A stretch of DNA of 50,750 nucleotides from positions 1 to 50,750 of the forward strand of contig CANCLK010000016.1 of NCBI GenBank assembly GCA_947378785.1, written 5' to 3'. Source of the stretch: Comamonadaceae bacterium (GTDB lineage Bacteria; Pseudomonadota; Gammaproteobacteria; Burkholderiales; Burkholderiaceae_C). The position numbers were made by a program, and so were the translations under genes. Below, piece after piece: positions 8,933 through 18,288 of this stretch. The notes beneath the pieces were generated by a model. That model made no database searches. It saw only the letters and a program-made list of their open reading frames with translations, and was not told the DNA's origin. Each line of letters begins with the position of its first letter. Within the stretch, counting starts at the first letter, position 1.

Positions 8933-10432
8933 ATGCCCATCCCCCACAGTCAAACCATTCAGTTCGTGAGGCGCGGCGAAGTCGTGACGCTGAGCAATGT
9001 ACCACCCACCCGCACGCTGCTAGAAGTCTTGCGTGAAGACTTGGCCTGCACCGGCACCAAAGAAGGCTGCGGTGAAGGCGACTGCGGCGCCTGCACGGTG
9101 GTGCTCGGGGAGGCCGATGGCGAGCAGTTGACTTTCAAAGCCGTCAACAGCTGCATCCGCATGGCCCACTCGGTTCACGGGCTGGCGCTGTGGACGGTAG
9201 AAGACCTCAGCGCAGCGAACGCCACCAGCCAACACCCGGCTCAAGAAGCCATGGTCCAGTGCCATGCGTCGCAATGCGGTTTTTGCACGCCCGGTTTTGT
9301 CATGAGTCTGTTTGGCATGTACCAAAACCACGTCATTCAGGGCCACCCGATCACCCGCGAAACCGCCCAAACGGAACTCTCTGGCAACCTGTGCCGTTGC
9401 ACCGGCTACCGGCCGATTCTGGATGCGGCACAAAAAATGGCCGACTTTCCAGCAGTGCGGCTGGACCACCCCACCATCACCCGCCAACTGGCCAAGATTG
9501 AGCCGCGAGCACCTGACGCCAACACCCCCTACCGATTGCCCGGCACGCTCGCAGAGTTGTTGATTGCCCGCGCCGCGCAGCCGAATGCCCAACTGGTGGC
9601 CGGCTGCACCGATGTCGGGCTCTGGGTGACCAAGCTGCACAAGCAATTTGATACCGTGATAGACGTCTCCCGTGTGGCGGAACTGCGGCGCATTGAACAA
9701 CGCAACGGCGACTTGGTGATTGGCGCGGCTGCCACCTTGCAAGACGCTTTTAACGCCCTGCTTCAACGTTGGCCAGAGCTCAGAACCTTTGCCGCACGCT
9801 TTGCCGGCTTGCCGGTGCGCAACTCGGGAACGCTGGGCGGCAACGTCGCCAATGGCTCACCCATCGGCGACTCGATGCCGCTGCTGATTGCCCTGAAAAG
9901 CCGGCTCGTGCTGGCCAGCGTGCGCGGCAAACGCGAGATGCCGCTGGAAGACTTCTACACCGGCTACCGCCAGAACCTGCTGGCGACTGACGAAGTGGTG
10001 GCGTTTATCAAAGTGCCGCTGCCAGCGTCAGCCGCGTCCTCTTCGACAACTTCATTGCAGACTACGTTGCTGCGCGCCTACAAAATTTCCAAGCGCTACG
10101 ACGACGATATTTCAGCCGTCTGTCTGGTCCTGAATCTGACACTCGATGCAGGCGTGGTGAGCGACATCTCCATCGGTGCCGGAGGCGTAGCCGCCACGCC
10201 GGTGCGCGCCGGACAAACCGAAGCCGCGCTGCGGGGCCAGCCTTGGTCTCAGGCTAGGGTGCAAGCGGCCATGCTGACCTTGCGCGCTGAGTTTGAGCCG
10301 ATTTCGGACATGCGCGCATCGTCAAGCTATCGGCGGCAAGTCTTGGGTAATCTGCTGCAGCGCTTCTGGCTTGAAAGCCAGGGTGAGCAACACATCAACC
10401 TTGAGGCGTTCAAGCTGGAGGCAGTGTCATGA
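8933..10432 (+). CDS. xdhA: Xanthine dehydrogenase small subunit XdhA (2Fe-2S/FAD)
   Basis: A 499-residue electron-transfer subunit. The first [2Fe-2S] domain has GCGEGDCGACT (C46, C51, C54) with C74 completing the set. The second has CHASQCGFCTPG and LCRCTGYRPI. The FAD domain follows (LVAGCTDVGLWVTK, then NSGTLGGNVANGSP, with a CO-dehydrogenase-type C-terminal flavoprotein domain). I use the ATG at 8933; an upstream in-frame TTG at 8909 adds only eight residues. The stop overlaps the xdhB start by 4 nt. With XdhB it oxidises hypoxanthine to xanthine and urate using NAD. Confidence 0.96.
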   Translation: MPIPHSQTIQFVRRGEVVTLSNVPPTRTLLEVLREDLACTGTKEGCGEGDCGACTVVLGEADGEQLTFKAVNSCIRMAHSVHGLALWTVEDLSAANATSQHPAQEAMVQCHASQCGFCTPGFVMSLFGMYQNHVIQGHPITRETAQTELSGNLCRCTGYRPILDAAQKMADFPAVRLDHPTITRQLAKIEPRAPDANTPYRLPGTLAELLIARAAQPNAQLVAGCTDVGLWVTKLHKQFDTVIDVSRVAELRRIEQRNGDLVIGAAATLQDAFNALLQRWPELRTFAARFAGLPVRNSGTLGGNVANGSPIGDSMPLLIALKSRLVLASVRGKREMPLEDFYTGYRQNLLATDEVVAFIKVPLPASAASSSTTSLQTTLLRAYKISKRYDDDISAVCLVLNLTLDAGVVSDISIGAGGVAATPVRAGQTEAALRGQPWSQARVQAAMLTLRAEFEPISDMRASSSYRRQVLGNLLQRFWLESQGEQHINLEAFKLEAVS

Positions 10433-12750
10433 GCACGCCGACATCAGCCGCCGGTCAATCGCATTTTCATGAAAGCGCACGAGCGCAAGTCGCTGGTGCA
10501 GCGAATTACATCGACGACATTCCCGAAGTCAAAGGCACGCTGTTCGCAGCGCCCATTTTGTCTACCGTGGCGCACGGAAAATTACGCAGTGTCGATGCAA
10601 CAACAGCGCTGGCCATGCCCGGCGTGCGTGGCGTGGTGCTGGCAGCCGATGTGCCGGGCGATCCGCTGCTGGCAACGTTTGCCCACGATGAACCGGTGTT
10701 TGCGGTGGACAAGGTCGAGCACGTTGGACAAGTCATCGGGCTCGTGGTGGCGGACACGGTGATGCAGGCGCGTCGTGCCGCTAGAAAAGTGGTGCTGAAC
10801 ATTGAAGCCTTGCCTGCGGTGCTGACCGTGCAAGAAGCCCTGGCGGCTGAAAGTTTTGTGCTGCCACCGGTGGTGGTCAGGCGCGGTGCCGCTGACGTCG
10901 CCTTGGCCCGGGCGCCACACACTTTGAGCGGCTCGCTGGAAGTCGGCGGGCAAGAGCATTTTTATCTGGAAGGCCAGATCGCCTACGTGCTGCCGCAAGA
11001 GCAAAACCAGTGGTTGGTGTACTCGAGCACGCAGCACCCCGGCGAGGCCCAGCACTGGGTTTCGCACGCGCTCGGCATTGACAACAACGCGGTGCGTGTC
11101 GAATGCCGGCGCATGGGTGGCGGCTTCGGCGGCAAAGAAACCCAAAGCGGCCACATGGCCGTCTGGGCTGCCTTGGCAGCGCGCAAATTTGGCAAACCCG
11201 TCAAGCTGCGCATGGACCGCGACGACGACTTCATGGTCACTGGAAAAAGGCATCCTTTTGCTTACGAGTACACGGCTGGCTTTGACGACAGCGGCAGACT
11301 CTGCGGCTTGAAATTGATGATGGCGGCGAACTGCGGTTTCAGCGCAGACCTGAGCGGCCCGGTCGCCGACCGCGCTATTTTTCATGCTGACAACGCCTAC
11401 TTTTTGGAAGACGTCGACATCAGCTCTTACCGCTGCAAAACGAACATGCAAAGCCACACGGCGTTTCGCGGGTTCGGTGGGCCGCAGGGCATGATCGTCA
11501 TTGAACATATTCTGGGCGACATCGCCCGGCATCTGGGGCTAGACCCGCTAGCCGTGCGCCTTCGAAACTTGTACAGCGACGAAGCCACGGCAAGCAACAC
11601 CGGCCTGCGCAACACCACGCACTACGGCATGCAGGTCGAAGACAACATCCTCGCGCCGCTGATCAACACGCTGGCTGCATCCGCCGACTACCGGCAGCGC
11701 CGCACCGCCATCGCGGCATGGAACGCCAGCAGCAGCGTCATCAAACGCGGTCTGGCGTTGACGCCTATGAAGTTCGGCATCTCGTTCACCGCCACGCTGT
11801 TCAACCAAGCCGGTGCGCTGGTGCATGTGTACACCGATGGCAGCGTGCCGGCCAACCACGGCGGCACCGAAATGGGTCAGGGACTGAACACCAAAGTGGG
11901 GCAGATCGTCGCCGACGAACTCGGCGTGCCCTTCGACCAAGTGCTGGTCACGGCCAGTGACACCAGCAAGATTCCGAACGCTTCGGCCACCGCGGCCTCA
12001 GCCGGCACCGACCTCAACGCACGCGCCGCACAATACGCCGCCCGCAACGTGCGCAACAACCTCGCGCAATTTGTTGCTGGGCTCGACACCTGCGGTGCGG
12101 GTGCAGTGCGCTTTGTGGCCGGCGACGTGATCTCCCCGACTCACACGCGGCCCTTCAAAGACGTGGTCCGACTGGCCTACGCCAACCGCATTCAACTCTG
12201 GAGCGACGGCTTCTACCGAACGCCCAAAATCCATTACGACAAAACGACGCTGACCGGTCGGCCGTTTTATTACTTTGCCTATGGTGCGGCCTGCACCGAA
12301 GTCGCCATCGACACGCTGACCGGCGAAAGCCGCGTGCTCAAAGTTGACATCCTGCATGACGCGGGCACCAGCATCAACCCGGCGATAGACATCGGACAAA
12401 TTGAAGGCGGCTTCATCCAAGGCATGGGCTGGCTGACCACCGAGCAGTTGGTCTGGAACGACAAAGGCCAGCTCAGCACACACGCCCCCAGCACCTACAA
12501 AATACCCGCCACGGGCGACGTCCCCGAACACTTCAAGATCGCCCTGTGGCCCGAGGCCAACCGCGAAGACAACGTCTTTGGCAGCAAGGCCGTGGGCGAG
12601 CCGCCCTTCATGCTGGCGATCAGTGTGTACGAAGCCATGAAAGACGCAGTGGCCAGCACCACAGCGCTACGTCAACCGGTGCAACTGCGCGCACCGGCCA
12701 CCGCTGAGAACGTACTGCAGGCGCTATGTTCTGCTCAAGCGACAACCTAA
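10429..12750 (+). CDS. xdhB: Xanthine dehydrogenase large subunit XdhB (molybdopterin)
   Basis: A 773-residue Mo-cofactor subunit. Visible hallmarks are VGGQEHFYLEGQ, MGGGFGGKETQ, TAFRGFGGPQG (R347, a substrate-positioning Arg), NHGGTEMGQGLNTK and VGEPPFMLA with the catalytic Glu at about residue 724. These are the conserved features of bacterial xanthine dehydrogenase and rule out most aldehyde oxidases. It follows xdhA with an ATGA overlap. Its stop codon overlaps the stop of the convergent Nramp gene. The usual third gene, xdhC, is not adjacent but lies at 34581-35417. Confidence 0.96.
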   Translation: MSTPTSAAGQSHFHESARAQVAGAANYIDDIPEVKGTLFAAPILSTVAHGKLRSVDATTALAMPGVRGVVLAADVPGDPLLATFAHDEPVFAVDKVEHVGQVIGLVVADTVMQARRAARKVVLNIEALPAVLTVQEALAAESFVLPPVVVRRGAADVALARAPHTLSGSLEVGGQEHFYLEGQIAYVLPQEQNQWLVYSSTQHPGEAQHWVSHALGIDNNAVRVECRRMGGGFGGKETQSGHMAVWAALAARKFGKPVKLRMDRDDDFMVTGKRHPFAYEYTAGFDDSGRLCGLKLMMAANCGFSADLSGPVADRAIFHADNAYFLEDVDISSYRCKTNMQSHTAFRGFGGPQGMIVIEHILGDIARHLGLDPLAVRLRNLYSDEATASNTGLRNTTHYGMQVEDNILAPLINTLAASADYRQRRTAIAAWNASSSVIKRGLALTPMKFGISFTATLFNQAGALVHVYTDGSVPANHGGTEMGQGLNTKVGQIVADELGVPFDQVLVTASDTSKIPNASATAASAGTDLNARAAQYAARNVRNNLAQFVAGLDTCGAGAVRFVAGDVISPTHTRPFKDVVRLAYANRIQLWSDGFYRTPKIHYDKTTLTGRPFYYFAYGAACTEVAIDTLTGESRVLKVDILHDAGTSINPAIDIGQIEGGFIQGMGWLTTEQLVWNDKGQLSTHAPSTYKIPATGDVPEHFKIALWPEANREDNVFGSKAVGEPPFMLAISVYEAMKDAVASTTALRQPVQLRAPATAENVLQALCSAQATT

Positions 12751-14006
12751 CGCCCCGGCCACACATCCCACAGCATCATCAGCACCGCCAGCCCCATGAT
12801 GCCGGCGCCGATCCAACCGAACCAGCGGGTTTTGGCACCTGAGATGAAGGGGCCCATGACGGACGCCTTGCTCGCCAGCAACATCAGGCCGACCATGATC
12901 GGTGCGGCCACCACGCCGTTGATGATGGCGCTCCAATACAGTGCTTTCATGGGGTCTATCGACGTGAAGCTCAAGCCGGTGCCGACCAGCGTGGCCACGG
13001 CAATGATGGCGTAGAAACGCTTGGCCTCGTACCAGCGGCGCTCCAACCCCTCGGGCCAGCCAAAGGCTTCTGCCACAGCATAGGCGGCCGAAGATGCCAG
13101 CACCGGCACCGCTAACAAACCGGTGCCAATGACACCGCCGGCAAACAGCATGAAAGCGAATTCACCCGCCAGCGGCTTCAGGGCCAACGCGGCCTGCGCC
13201 GCGGAGGTGATGTCACGAACGCCAGCGCCGTACAACACCACGGCAGCCATCACCATGATGAAAAATGCGATGAGATTAGAGAAGCACATGCCGGCGATGG
13301 TGTCCCGCCGCACGCGCTGAAGATCGCGGCCAATGGCCGTGCGACTACCTTCACCCTGACCCTTGAGGCGCAGCTCTTCAACCTCTTGAGAGGCCTGCCA
13401 GAAAAACAAATACGGTGAGATGGTCGTGCCCAGCAGAGCGACCAGCATCATCCAGTACGCCGACGACCACTCGATTTTTGGGATCATCAAATCGTGCAGC
13501 ACCTGCGGCCACGGCACTTGCACGGTGAAGATGGCAATCACGTAAGCAAACAGAAAAAGCGTCAGCCACTTGAGGAGGGGTGCCAGCCGACGGTAGGGTA
13601 CAAAGATCTGCAGCAGCACCGTGAGCAACCCAAAGAACACCGCATGGAAATGCTCGCCACCACCCACCACCAGTTGCAAGGCCTCACCCATGGCGGCGAT
13701 GTCCGCCGCGATGTTGATGGTGTTGGCCACCGTCAGCAAGACCACCACCGTCAGTAAAAAAGAGCGCGGCGTGTGGTCACGCAAGTTAGCGGCCAGCCCC
13801 TTGCCCGTGACCCGGCCGATGCGAGCGCTCACCAGCTGGATGGCGATCATGAACGGCAGCGACAGAAAAACCGTCCAGATGAGCCCTGTCCCAAACTGCG
13901 CACCGGCCTGGGTGTAGGTGGCGATGCCGGAAGGATCGTCGTCCGCCGCGCCCGTGATCACGCCCGGGCCAACACGGCGGAGAAAGGACGGTATCAGCTT
14001 AGACAT
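12747..14006 (-). CDS. Nramp-superfamily transporter with non-canonical metal site
   Basis: A 419-residue membrane protein with about eleven helices and overall Nramp/SLC11 fold signals (GPG near residue 13, AGAQFG, a TM6-like GTTISPYLFFWQAS). The ATG at 14006 fits homologue length; the extension to 14045 adds a stretch without similarity. The canonical TM1 motif DPGN reads DPSG here (D24-P25-S26-G27), and the TM6 motif MPH reads SPY (S197-P198-Y199). The Asn, Met and His associated with transition-metal binding are therefore replaced, while the Asp is kept. It is an Nramp relative, but Mn/Fe transport should not be assumed. It is convergent with xdhB, whose stop codon it overlaps. Confidence 0.87.
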   Translation of the reverse strand: MSKLIPSFLRRVGPGVITGAADDDPSGIATYTQAGAQFGTGLIWTVFLSLPFMIAIQLVSARIGRVTGKGLAANLRDHTPRSFLLTVVVLLTVANTINIAADIAAMGEALQLVVGGGEHFHAVFFGLLTVLLQIFVPYRRLAPLLKWLTLFLFAYVIAIFTVQVPWPQVLHDLMIPKIEWSSAYWMMLVALLGTTISPYLFFWQASQEVEELRLKGQGEGSRTAIGRDLQRVRRDTIAGMCFSNLIAFFIMVMAAVVLYGAGVRDITSAAQAALALKPLAGEFAFMLFAGGVIGTGLLAVPVLASSAAYAVAEAFGWPEGLERRWYEAKRFYAIIAVATLVGTGLSFTSIDPMKALYWSAIINGVVAAPIMVGLMLLASKASVMGPFISGAKTRWFGWIGAGIMGLAVLMMLWDVWPGR

Positions 14007-14159
14007 GTCGGCGAGTCTAGCAAGACCATCCCAAAAGAAAAACACAGCAAAAACACCACGAAGGAGTCTTTCGCTTCAAAAAAATAGCACTATATAAATT
14101 CGGTTATAGATATTAATTCAACAGTTAGTTGCTTTAAAACGCCATTCACCACCTCAAGC

Positions 14160-14175
14160 TGGCACAACTCATGCA
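14160..14175 (+). promoter_or_regulatory. Candidate sigma-54 promoter of the Tsx-like gene
   Basis: TGGCACAACTCATGCA has the invariant GG and GC separated by exactly 10 nt and a full TGGCAC -24 box. It lies 60 nt before the start codon at 14235, leaving a leader of roughly 45-50 nt. Sigma-54 control would tie this outer-membrane channel to nitrogen limitation, sensible if purines serve as nitrogen source. Confidence 0.6.
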
Positions 14176-14234
14176 TAGTAGGTTTTCGAACGGCATCCGC
14201 TGCTTCGCCCATCACCCACAACAACAGGATCATC

Positions 14235-15068
14235 ATGAAAACCGTGTCTCGATTCACCGCCATTGCCGCCGTTTTGCTCGCCAGCTCAAGTGCTTTTGCT
14301 GCTGACTGGAGCAGCAACGCCATCACTTACGGCTACGCGCCGCACCAATCTGAGCCGGCCGTTTCGGACAAAGTGGCGAAGAACATCTTGACCTTCACGC
14401 ACGTGAGTGGCGACAAGCTGGGCAGCAACCTGTTCAACATCGACCTGCTCAAGTCAAACAGCGTTGATCCAGCCAATAACGGTGGCGGTGGTGCCCAAGA
14501 GTGGTATGGCTTTTACCAGCGCAACTTCTCCTTGAACGCCATGACCGGCAACAAAACTGGCTACGGCATCGCCAAAGACCTGAACCTAACAGCTCGCGTG
14601 GATGCGGGTGCCAAAAACACCGCCTTTGCCCCCGCGCCACGCAAGTTGCAACTGGGCATGTCAGCCGCCATGCCGGTGAGTGCTGGCTTCTGGGACATCG
14701 GAGTGGCTGCATACAAAGAAACAAATCACAACGGCGATTTGGGCACATCCGTGTCATTTAAAGTTGCTCCCGCGCTGAACTCGGCTTGGGCCATACCTGT
14801 GGCAGGTATCGGCACCTTTGGCGGCTTCGCCAGTATCGTTGGCCCAAAGGGCAAAGATGGTTATGGCGCACAAACTGCAATGGAAACCCTGATTCGCGCG
14901 ACCTTCATGTTTGACGTCATGGGCCCAAAAAGCGGTCTGAGCGCAGGTGGCGGCGTTGAATACTGGAACAACAAGTTTGGCTGTGACAGCAGCATCTCTA
15001 ACGGCGGCTTTAATGGCAACAAATGCAAAGCCACCACGCCGATGTTACTGGTGTCCTACAAGCTGTAA
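14235..15068 (+). CDS. Tsx-like outer-membrane channel/outer envelope protein
   Basis: A 277-residue exported protein. A cleavable signal peptide (MKTVSRFTAIAA, cleavage near SAFA-ADW) is followed by a sequence alternating polar and hydrophobic residues typical of an outer-membrane beta-barrel and ending YKL. Blocks such as DWSSNAITYGYAP, ILTFTHVSGDKLGSNLFNIDLL and GGGAQEWYGFYQR match proteobacterial proteins annotated as outer envelope or nucleoside-specific (Tsx-type) channels. An AGGAT ribosome site precedes the ATG. A sigma-54-like promoter lies upstream and a hairpin terminator downstream, so it is a single-gene unit. A role in purine or nucleoside entry is inferred from family and neighbours. 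Confidence 0.75.
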   Translation: MKTVSRFTAIAAVLLASSSAFAADWSSNAITYGYAPHQSEPAVSDKVAKNILTFTHVSGDKLGSNLFNIDLLKSNSVDPANNGGGGAQEWYGFYQRNFSLNAMTGNKTGYGIAKDLNLTARVDAGAKNTAFAPAPRKLQLGMSAAMPVSAGFWDIGVAAYKETNHNGDLGTSVSFKVAPALNSAWAIPVAGIGTFGGFASIVGPKGKDGYGAQTAMETLIRATFMFDVMGPKSGLSAGGGVEYWNNKFGCDSSISNGGFNGNKCKATTPMLLVSYKL

Positions 15069-15102
15069 TCCGTCTTCAAAGACCTGACGACATCGGGCGG
15101 AC

Positions 15103-15136
15103 AGGCGGTCGGCGCGAAAGCACCGATCGCCTTTTT
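15103..15136 (+). terminator. Rho-independent terminator of the Tsx-like gene
   Basis: Arms AGGCGGTCGG and CCGATCGCCT (10 pairs, one G-U) enclose a 10-nt loop and are followed directly by TTTT. The hairpin sits 35 nt after the stop codon. Confidence 0.75.
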
Positions 15137-15168
15137 CATGGACCCGCCGACGTCAAAGGGGTCGACCC

Positions 15169-15930
15169 TCAGCGCACAAAAAGACGTGTCGCCAGCGTGG
15201 CTCTGGCACGCTGCAAGGCCGGCAAGAAAGCCTCCCGAAACTCGGCCATGGTCATGCGCTCGGCGCTGACGGCAATGCTCATAGCGCCAACAGCATTGCC
15301 CGCCCGGTCACTCACTGGCACCGCCATGGAGCGCACACCGATCTCCAGCTCGCCATCGTTGGTGGCGTAGCCATCGGCGCGACAACGCGCCACCATGTCT
15401 AGCACCTGAGTAGCATCCACCACCGTGCCAGCGGTGAGCCGTGGTCGCGCCATACCGTGGACCCGGCGCGCGGCTTCTGCCGGTGCCATGCTCGCCAGCA
15501 GCACCCGGCCCATGGCCGAACAGTAAACCGGCAACCGCGAGCCAATGCCCAAACCCGTGCTGAGGCTGCGCCGGGCAGTTGACCGCGCGATGATGATGGC
15601 ATCGTCATCAATCAAGGTCCCCAGCGACGCCGACTCTCGTGTCCGCTCGGACAAGGCGTCAAGCAGCGGCTGCGCCAGCGAAGGCGTGGGGCTCGACGCC
15701 AAGTAGGCATGCGCCACCAGCAAGCAACGCGGCTGCATCCAGTAATGTTTGCCATCACTGCCAAGGTAGCCCATGGTCTGGAGCGTGAGCAGCGAGCGCC
15801 GCGCCGAGGCGGGTGAAACCTCCGTCAGCCGGGCCACTTCAGAAACTGTGAGCCGGACATGCTGACGGCCAAAACAGGTCAGGACGTACAGACCTTTCTG
15901 CAACGACACGACAAAATTTTTATCTTGCAT
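15169..15930 (-). CDS. tphR: IclR-family regulator of the terephthalate operon (TphR-like)
   Basis: A 253-residue IclR regulator: N-terminal winged helix-turn-helix (LTVSEVARLTEVSPASARRSLLTL, roughly residues 27-50) and a C-terminal effector domain with GSRLPVYCSAMGRVLLA and the tail block GVRSMAVPV near residue 200. Such regulators usually control aromatic-acid genes (PcaU/PobR type). It is divergent from tphC, as tphR is in the Comamonas tph clusters. An imperfect palindrome in the 119-nt gap is a candidate binding site. The effector is probably terephthalate, by analogy. Confidence 0.85.
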   Translation of the reverse strand: MQDKNFVVSLQKGLYVLTCFGRQHVRLTVSEVARLTEVSPASARRSLLTLQTMGYLGSDGKHYWMQPRCLLVAHAYLASSPTPSLAQPLLDALSERTRESASLGTLIDDDAIIIARSTARRSLSTGLGIGSRLPVYCSAMGRVLLASMAPAEAARRVHGMARPRLTAGTVVDATQVLDMVARCRADGYATNDGELEIGVRSMAVPVSDRAGNAVGAMSIAVSAERMTMAEFREAFLPALQRARATLATRLFVR

Positions 15931-15959
15931 GCTTTGATATCGATCAAGTATTAATGGCT

Positions 15960-15980
15960 ATTTTTGCGCATCACGAAAAT
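15960..15980. promoter_or_regulatory. Candidate IclR/TphR operator
   Basis: ATTTTTGCG and CACGAAAAT form an imperfect inverted repeat (7 of 9 positions symmetric) around a 3-nt centre in the tphR-tphC gap. Size and location fit IclR operators. Which -35/-10 it overlaps is not clear. Confidence 0.5.
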
Positions 15981-16049
15981 ATAGCTTGTTTTAAGGGGGC
16001 CCAAACCAGACACTCAACGTCCTCTTGAAGTGGTTACGGAGACTATTGA

Positions 16050-17027
16050 ATGAAGACATCTTTCACCCGACGCAGCTGCGTCACACTGCTCGTCGGCCTC
16101 TGTTGGGTCGGCAGCGGCAGCGCCATCGCCCAGCAACCCACCAAACCGATCAAACTCATTGTTCCTTTTCCCGCCGGTGGAACGGCCGACATTCTGCCGC
16201 GCCTTTTGGCCGAGAAAATGCGTGCGGCCTACCCTGCCGGCATCGTGGTGGAAAACCGCGCGGGTGCGGGGGGCAACATTGGCGCCGACATGGTTTATCG
16301 CGCCGATCCAGATGGAACCACGTTTCTGGCCTCACCGCCGGGGCCGATTGCCATCAACCACAACCTGTACAGCAAGCTGGCGTTTGACCCAACGCGCTGG
16401 GCACCCGTCACGGTGGTCGCCACCGTTCCCAACGTGCTGGCGGTGAGCAACAAACTGCCAGCGCAAAACCTGACAGAGTTCATCACCTACCTGAAGGCCA
16501 ACCCCGGCAAGGTCAGCTATGCCTCGCAAGGCAATGGCTCCACCTCTCACCTGACCGCCAGCCTGTTCATGCAACTCACAGGCACCAGCATGACGCACAT
16601 CCCCTACAAGGGAACCGCGCCAGCCTTGGTCGACATCATCGGAAGCCAGGTGGATGTCTTTTTCGACAACCTGAGTTCGTCGATGCCTTACCACCAAGGT
16701 GGCAAGCTACGCATCCTCGCGGTGGCCGACGAGCAGCGCTCACCCGCCTTGGCACAAGTGCCCACTTTTGCGGAATCGAAACACCCGGCCATGAATGCCG
16801 TGACCTGGTTCGCTGTGGTGGCCCCACCCAACACGCCGGCCGCCGTGACAGTAGCACTGCAAAAATCTGTGGCGGAGGCCTTGGCTCTGCCCGATGTTCG
16901 GCAGAAGTTCTCTGAGCAAGGTGCCGAGCCACGCGGTTGGTCGCCCGAACAGACCGGACGATTTATTCGCGCCGAAACTGAAAAATGGAACAAGGTGATT
17001 AAAAGCGCCAACGTGAAACTGGAGTGA
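16050..17027 (+). CDS. tphC: Periplasmic terephthalate-binding receptor, Bug/TctC family
   Basis: A 325-residue exported receptor with a signal peptide ending ...GSAIA-QQ, then Bug-family blocks: [61 protein letters not shown] and [13 protein letters not shown]. Bug proteins capture carboxylates for tripartite tricarboxylate transporters. It is the first gene of the tph operon, the position of tphC in Comamonas, where the protein is needed for terephthalate uptake. A GGAG site precedes the ATG. Its stop lies just before tphA2. No TctA/TctB genes occur in the window, so its membrane partner must be elsewhere. Confidence 0.88.
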   Translation: MKTSFTRRSCVTLLVGLCWVGSGSAIAQQPTKPIKLIVPFPAGGTADILPRLLAEKMRAAYPAGIVVENRAGAGGNIGADMVYRADPDGTTFLASPPGPIAINHNLYSKLAFDPTRWAPVTVVATVPNVLAVSNKLPAQNLTEFITYLKANPGKVSYASQGNGSTSHLTASLFMQLTGTSMTHIPYKGTAPALVDIIGSQVDVFFDNLSSSMPYHQGGKLRILAVADEQRSPALAQVPTFAESKHPAMNAVTWFAVVAPPNTPAAVTVALQKSVAEALALPDVRQKFSEQGAEPRGWSPEQTGRFIRAETEKWNKVIKSANVKLE

Positions 17028-17032
17028 GCAGC

Positions 17033-18265
17033 ATGCATGAACAAACCATTCATTGGAAAAGCCCAGCGCTGACGCGAATCCCCTTCGGTCTCTACACAGA
17101 CCGCGATTTACCGGCCGAAGAACAAACGCGCATCTTCAGGGGCAATGTCTGGAACTTTCTTTGCCTGGAGGCTGAGCTGCCGGAGACTGGCAGTTACCGC
17201 ACCACGTTTGCAGGCGAAACGCCGGTCGTGGTGGTGCGTGATGGCGACGATGAACTTTATGCCTTCGAAAATCGTTGCGCTCACCGGGGAGCGCTGATCG
17301 CGCTTGAAAAATCGGGCAAAGCGGAGAACTTCCAATGCGTCTACCACGCCTGGAGCTACAACCGCCAAGGTGACCTGACCGGCGTGGCCTTCGAAAAAGG
17401 TGTCAAAGGCCAAGGCGGTATGCCGCCCGATTTCTGCAAAGAAGACCACGGCCCGCGCAAGCTGCGCGTCGCCACCTTCAGTGGCTTGGTGTTCGGTAGC
17501 TTTTCGGAAGATGTGCCGAGCATCGAGGATTACCTGGGGGACGAGATCTGCCAGCGTATTGAGCGCGTGATGCACAAACCGGTGGAGGTCATCGGACGCT
17601 TCACCCAGTCACTGCCCAACAACTGGAAGCTCTACATGGAGAACGTCAAGGACAGCTACCACGCCAGTTTGCTGCACATGTTCTTCACCACCTTCCAATT
17701 GAACCGGCTGTCGCAAAAGGGTGGCGTGATCGTCGACGCGTCCGGCGGCCACCATGTGAGCTTTTCCATGATTGACACGACGGCGGAAAAAGATTCCTCC
17801 TACAAAGAACAGGCCTTGCGCTCTGACAACGACCGCTATCGGCTCAAAGACTCCAGCCTGCTGGCAGGCTTTACCGAGTACGACGACGGCGTCACGCTGC
17901 AGATTCTCTCGGTGTTCCCCGGCTTTGTGCTGCAGCAGATTCAGAACTGTCTGGCAGTGCGTCAGATTCTGCCGAAAGACGTTGACCGTACGGAACTGAA
18001 CTGGACTTACTTTGGCTACCAAGATGACACGCCCGAACAGCGCAAAGTGCGCCTGAAGCAGTCCAACCTGGTCGGGCCGGCAGGCTTCATCTCGATGGAA
18101 GACGGTGCCGTCGGTGGCTTCGTGCAGCGCGGCATCGCGGGCGCTAGCGACAAAGAAGCGGTGGTTGAGATGGGCGGTGACCACGCCGGCTCAAGCGAAG
18201 GCCGTGCCACAGAAACGTCGGTGCGCGGCTTTTGGAAAGCGTACCGCCACCACATGGGTGCCTGA
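17033..18265 (+). CDS. tphA2: Terephthalate 1,2-dioxygenase oxygenase large subunit
   Basis: A 410-residue Rieske oxygenase alpha subunit. The [2Fe-2S] ligands are C82, H84, C102 and H105 (CAHRGA ... CVYHAW). The mononuclear iron site is DSYHASLLH (D207, H210, H215) with D357 in MEDGAV. It dihydroxylates terephthalate to the 1,2-cis-dihydrodiol with TphA3 and reductase TphA1. Sequence blocks throughout match my memory of Comamonas TphA2. S243, R310 and R391 fall where the carboxylate-binding Ser and two Arg of that enzyme lie. GGAG eight nt upstream favours the ATG at 17033 over the GTG at 17024, which overlaps the tphC stop. Confidence 0.94.
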   Translation: MHEQTIHWKSPALTRIPFGLYTDRDLPAEEQTRIFRGNVWNFLCLEAELPETGSYRTTFAGETPVVVVRDGDDELYAFENRCAHRGALIALEKSGKAENFQCVYHAWSYNRQGDLTGVAFEKGVKGQGGMPPDFCKEDHGPRKLRVATFSGLVFGSFSEDVPSIEDYLGDEICQRIERVMHKPVEVIGRFTQSLPNNWKLYMENVKDSYHASLLHMFFTTFQLNRLSQKGGVIVDASGGHHVSFSMIDTTAEKDSSYKEQALRSDNDRYRLKDSSLLAGFTEYDDGVTLQILSVFPGFVLQQIQNCLAVRQILPKDVDRTELNWTYFGYQDDTPEQRKVRLKQSNLVGPAGFISMEDGAVGGFVQRGIAGASDKEAVVEMGGDHAGSSEGRATETSVRGFWKAYRHHMGA

Positions 18266-18288
18266 GGCGCTCCACAACAGGAAACACC

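Noticed and set aside
10582-11532. Minus-strand open frame (316 residues) inside xdhB
   Set aside because: High-GC antisense shadow; xdhB on the plus strand has every expected motif.
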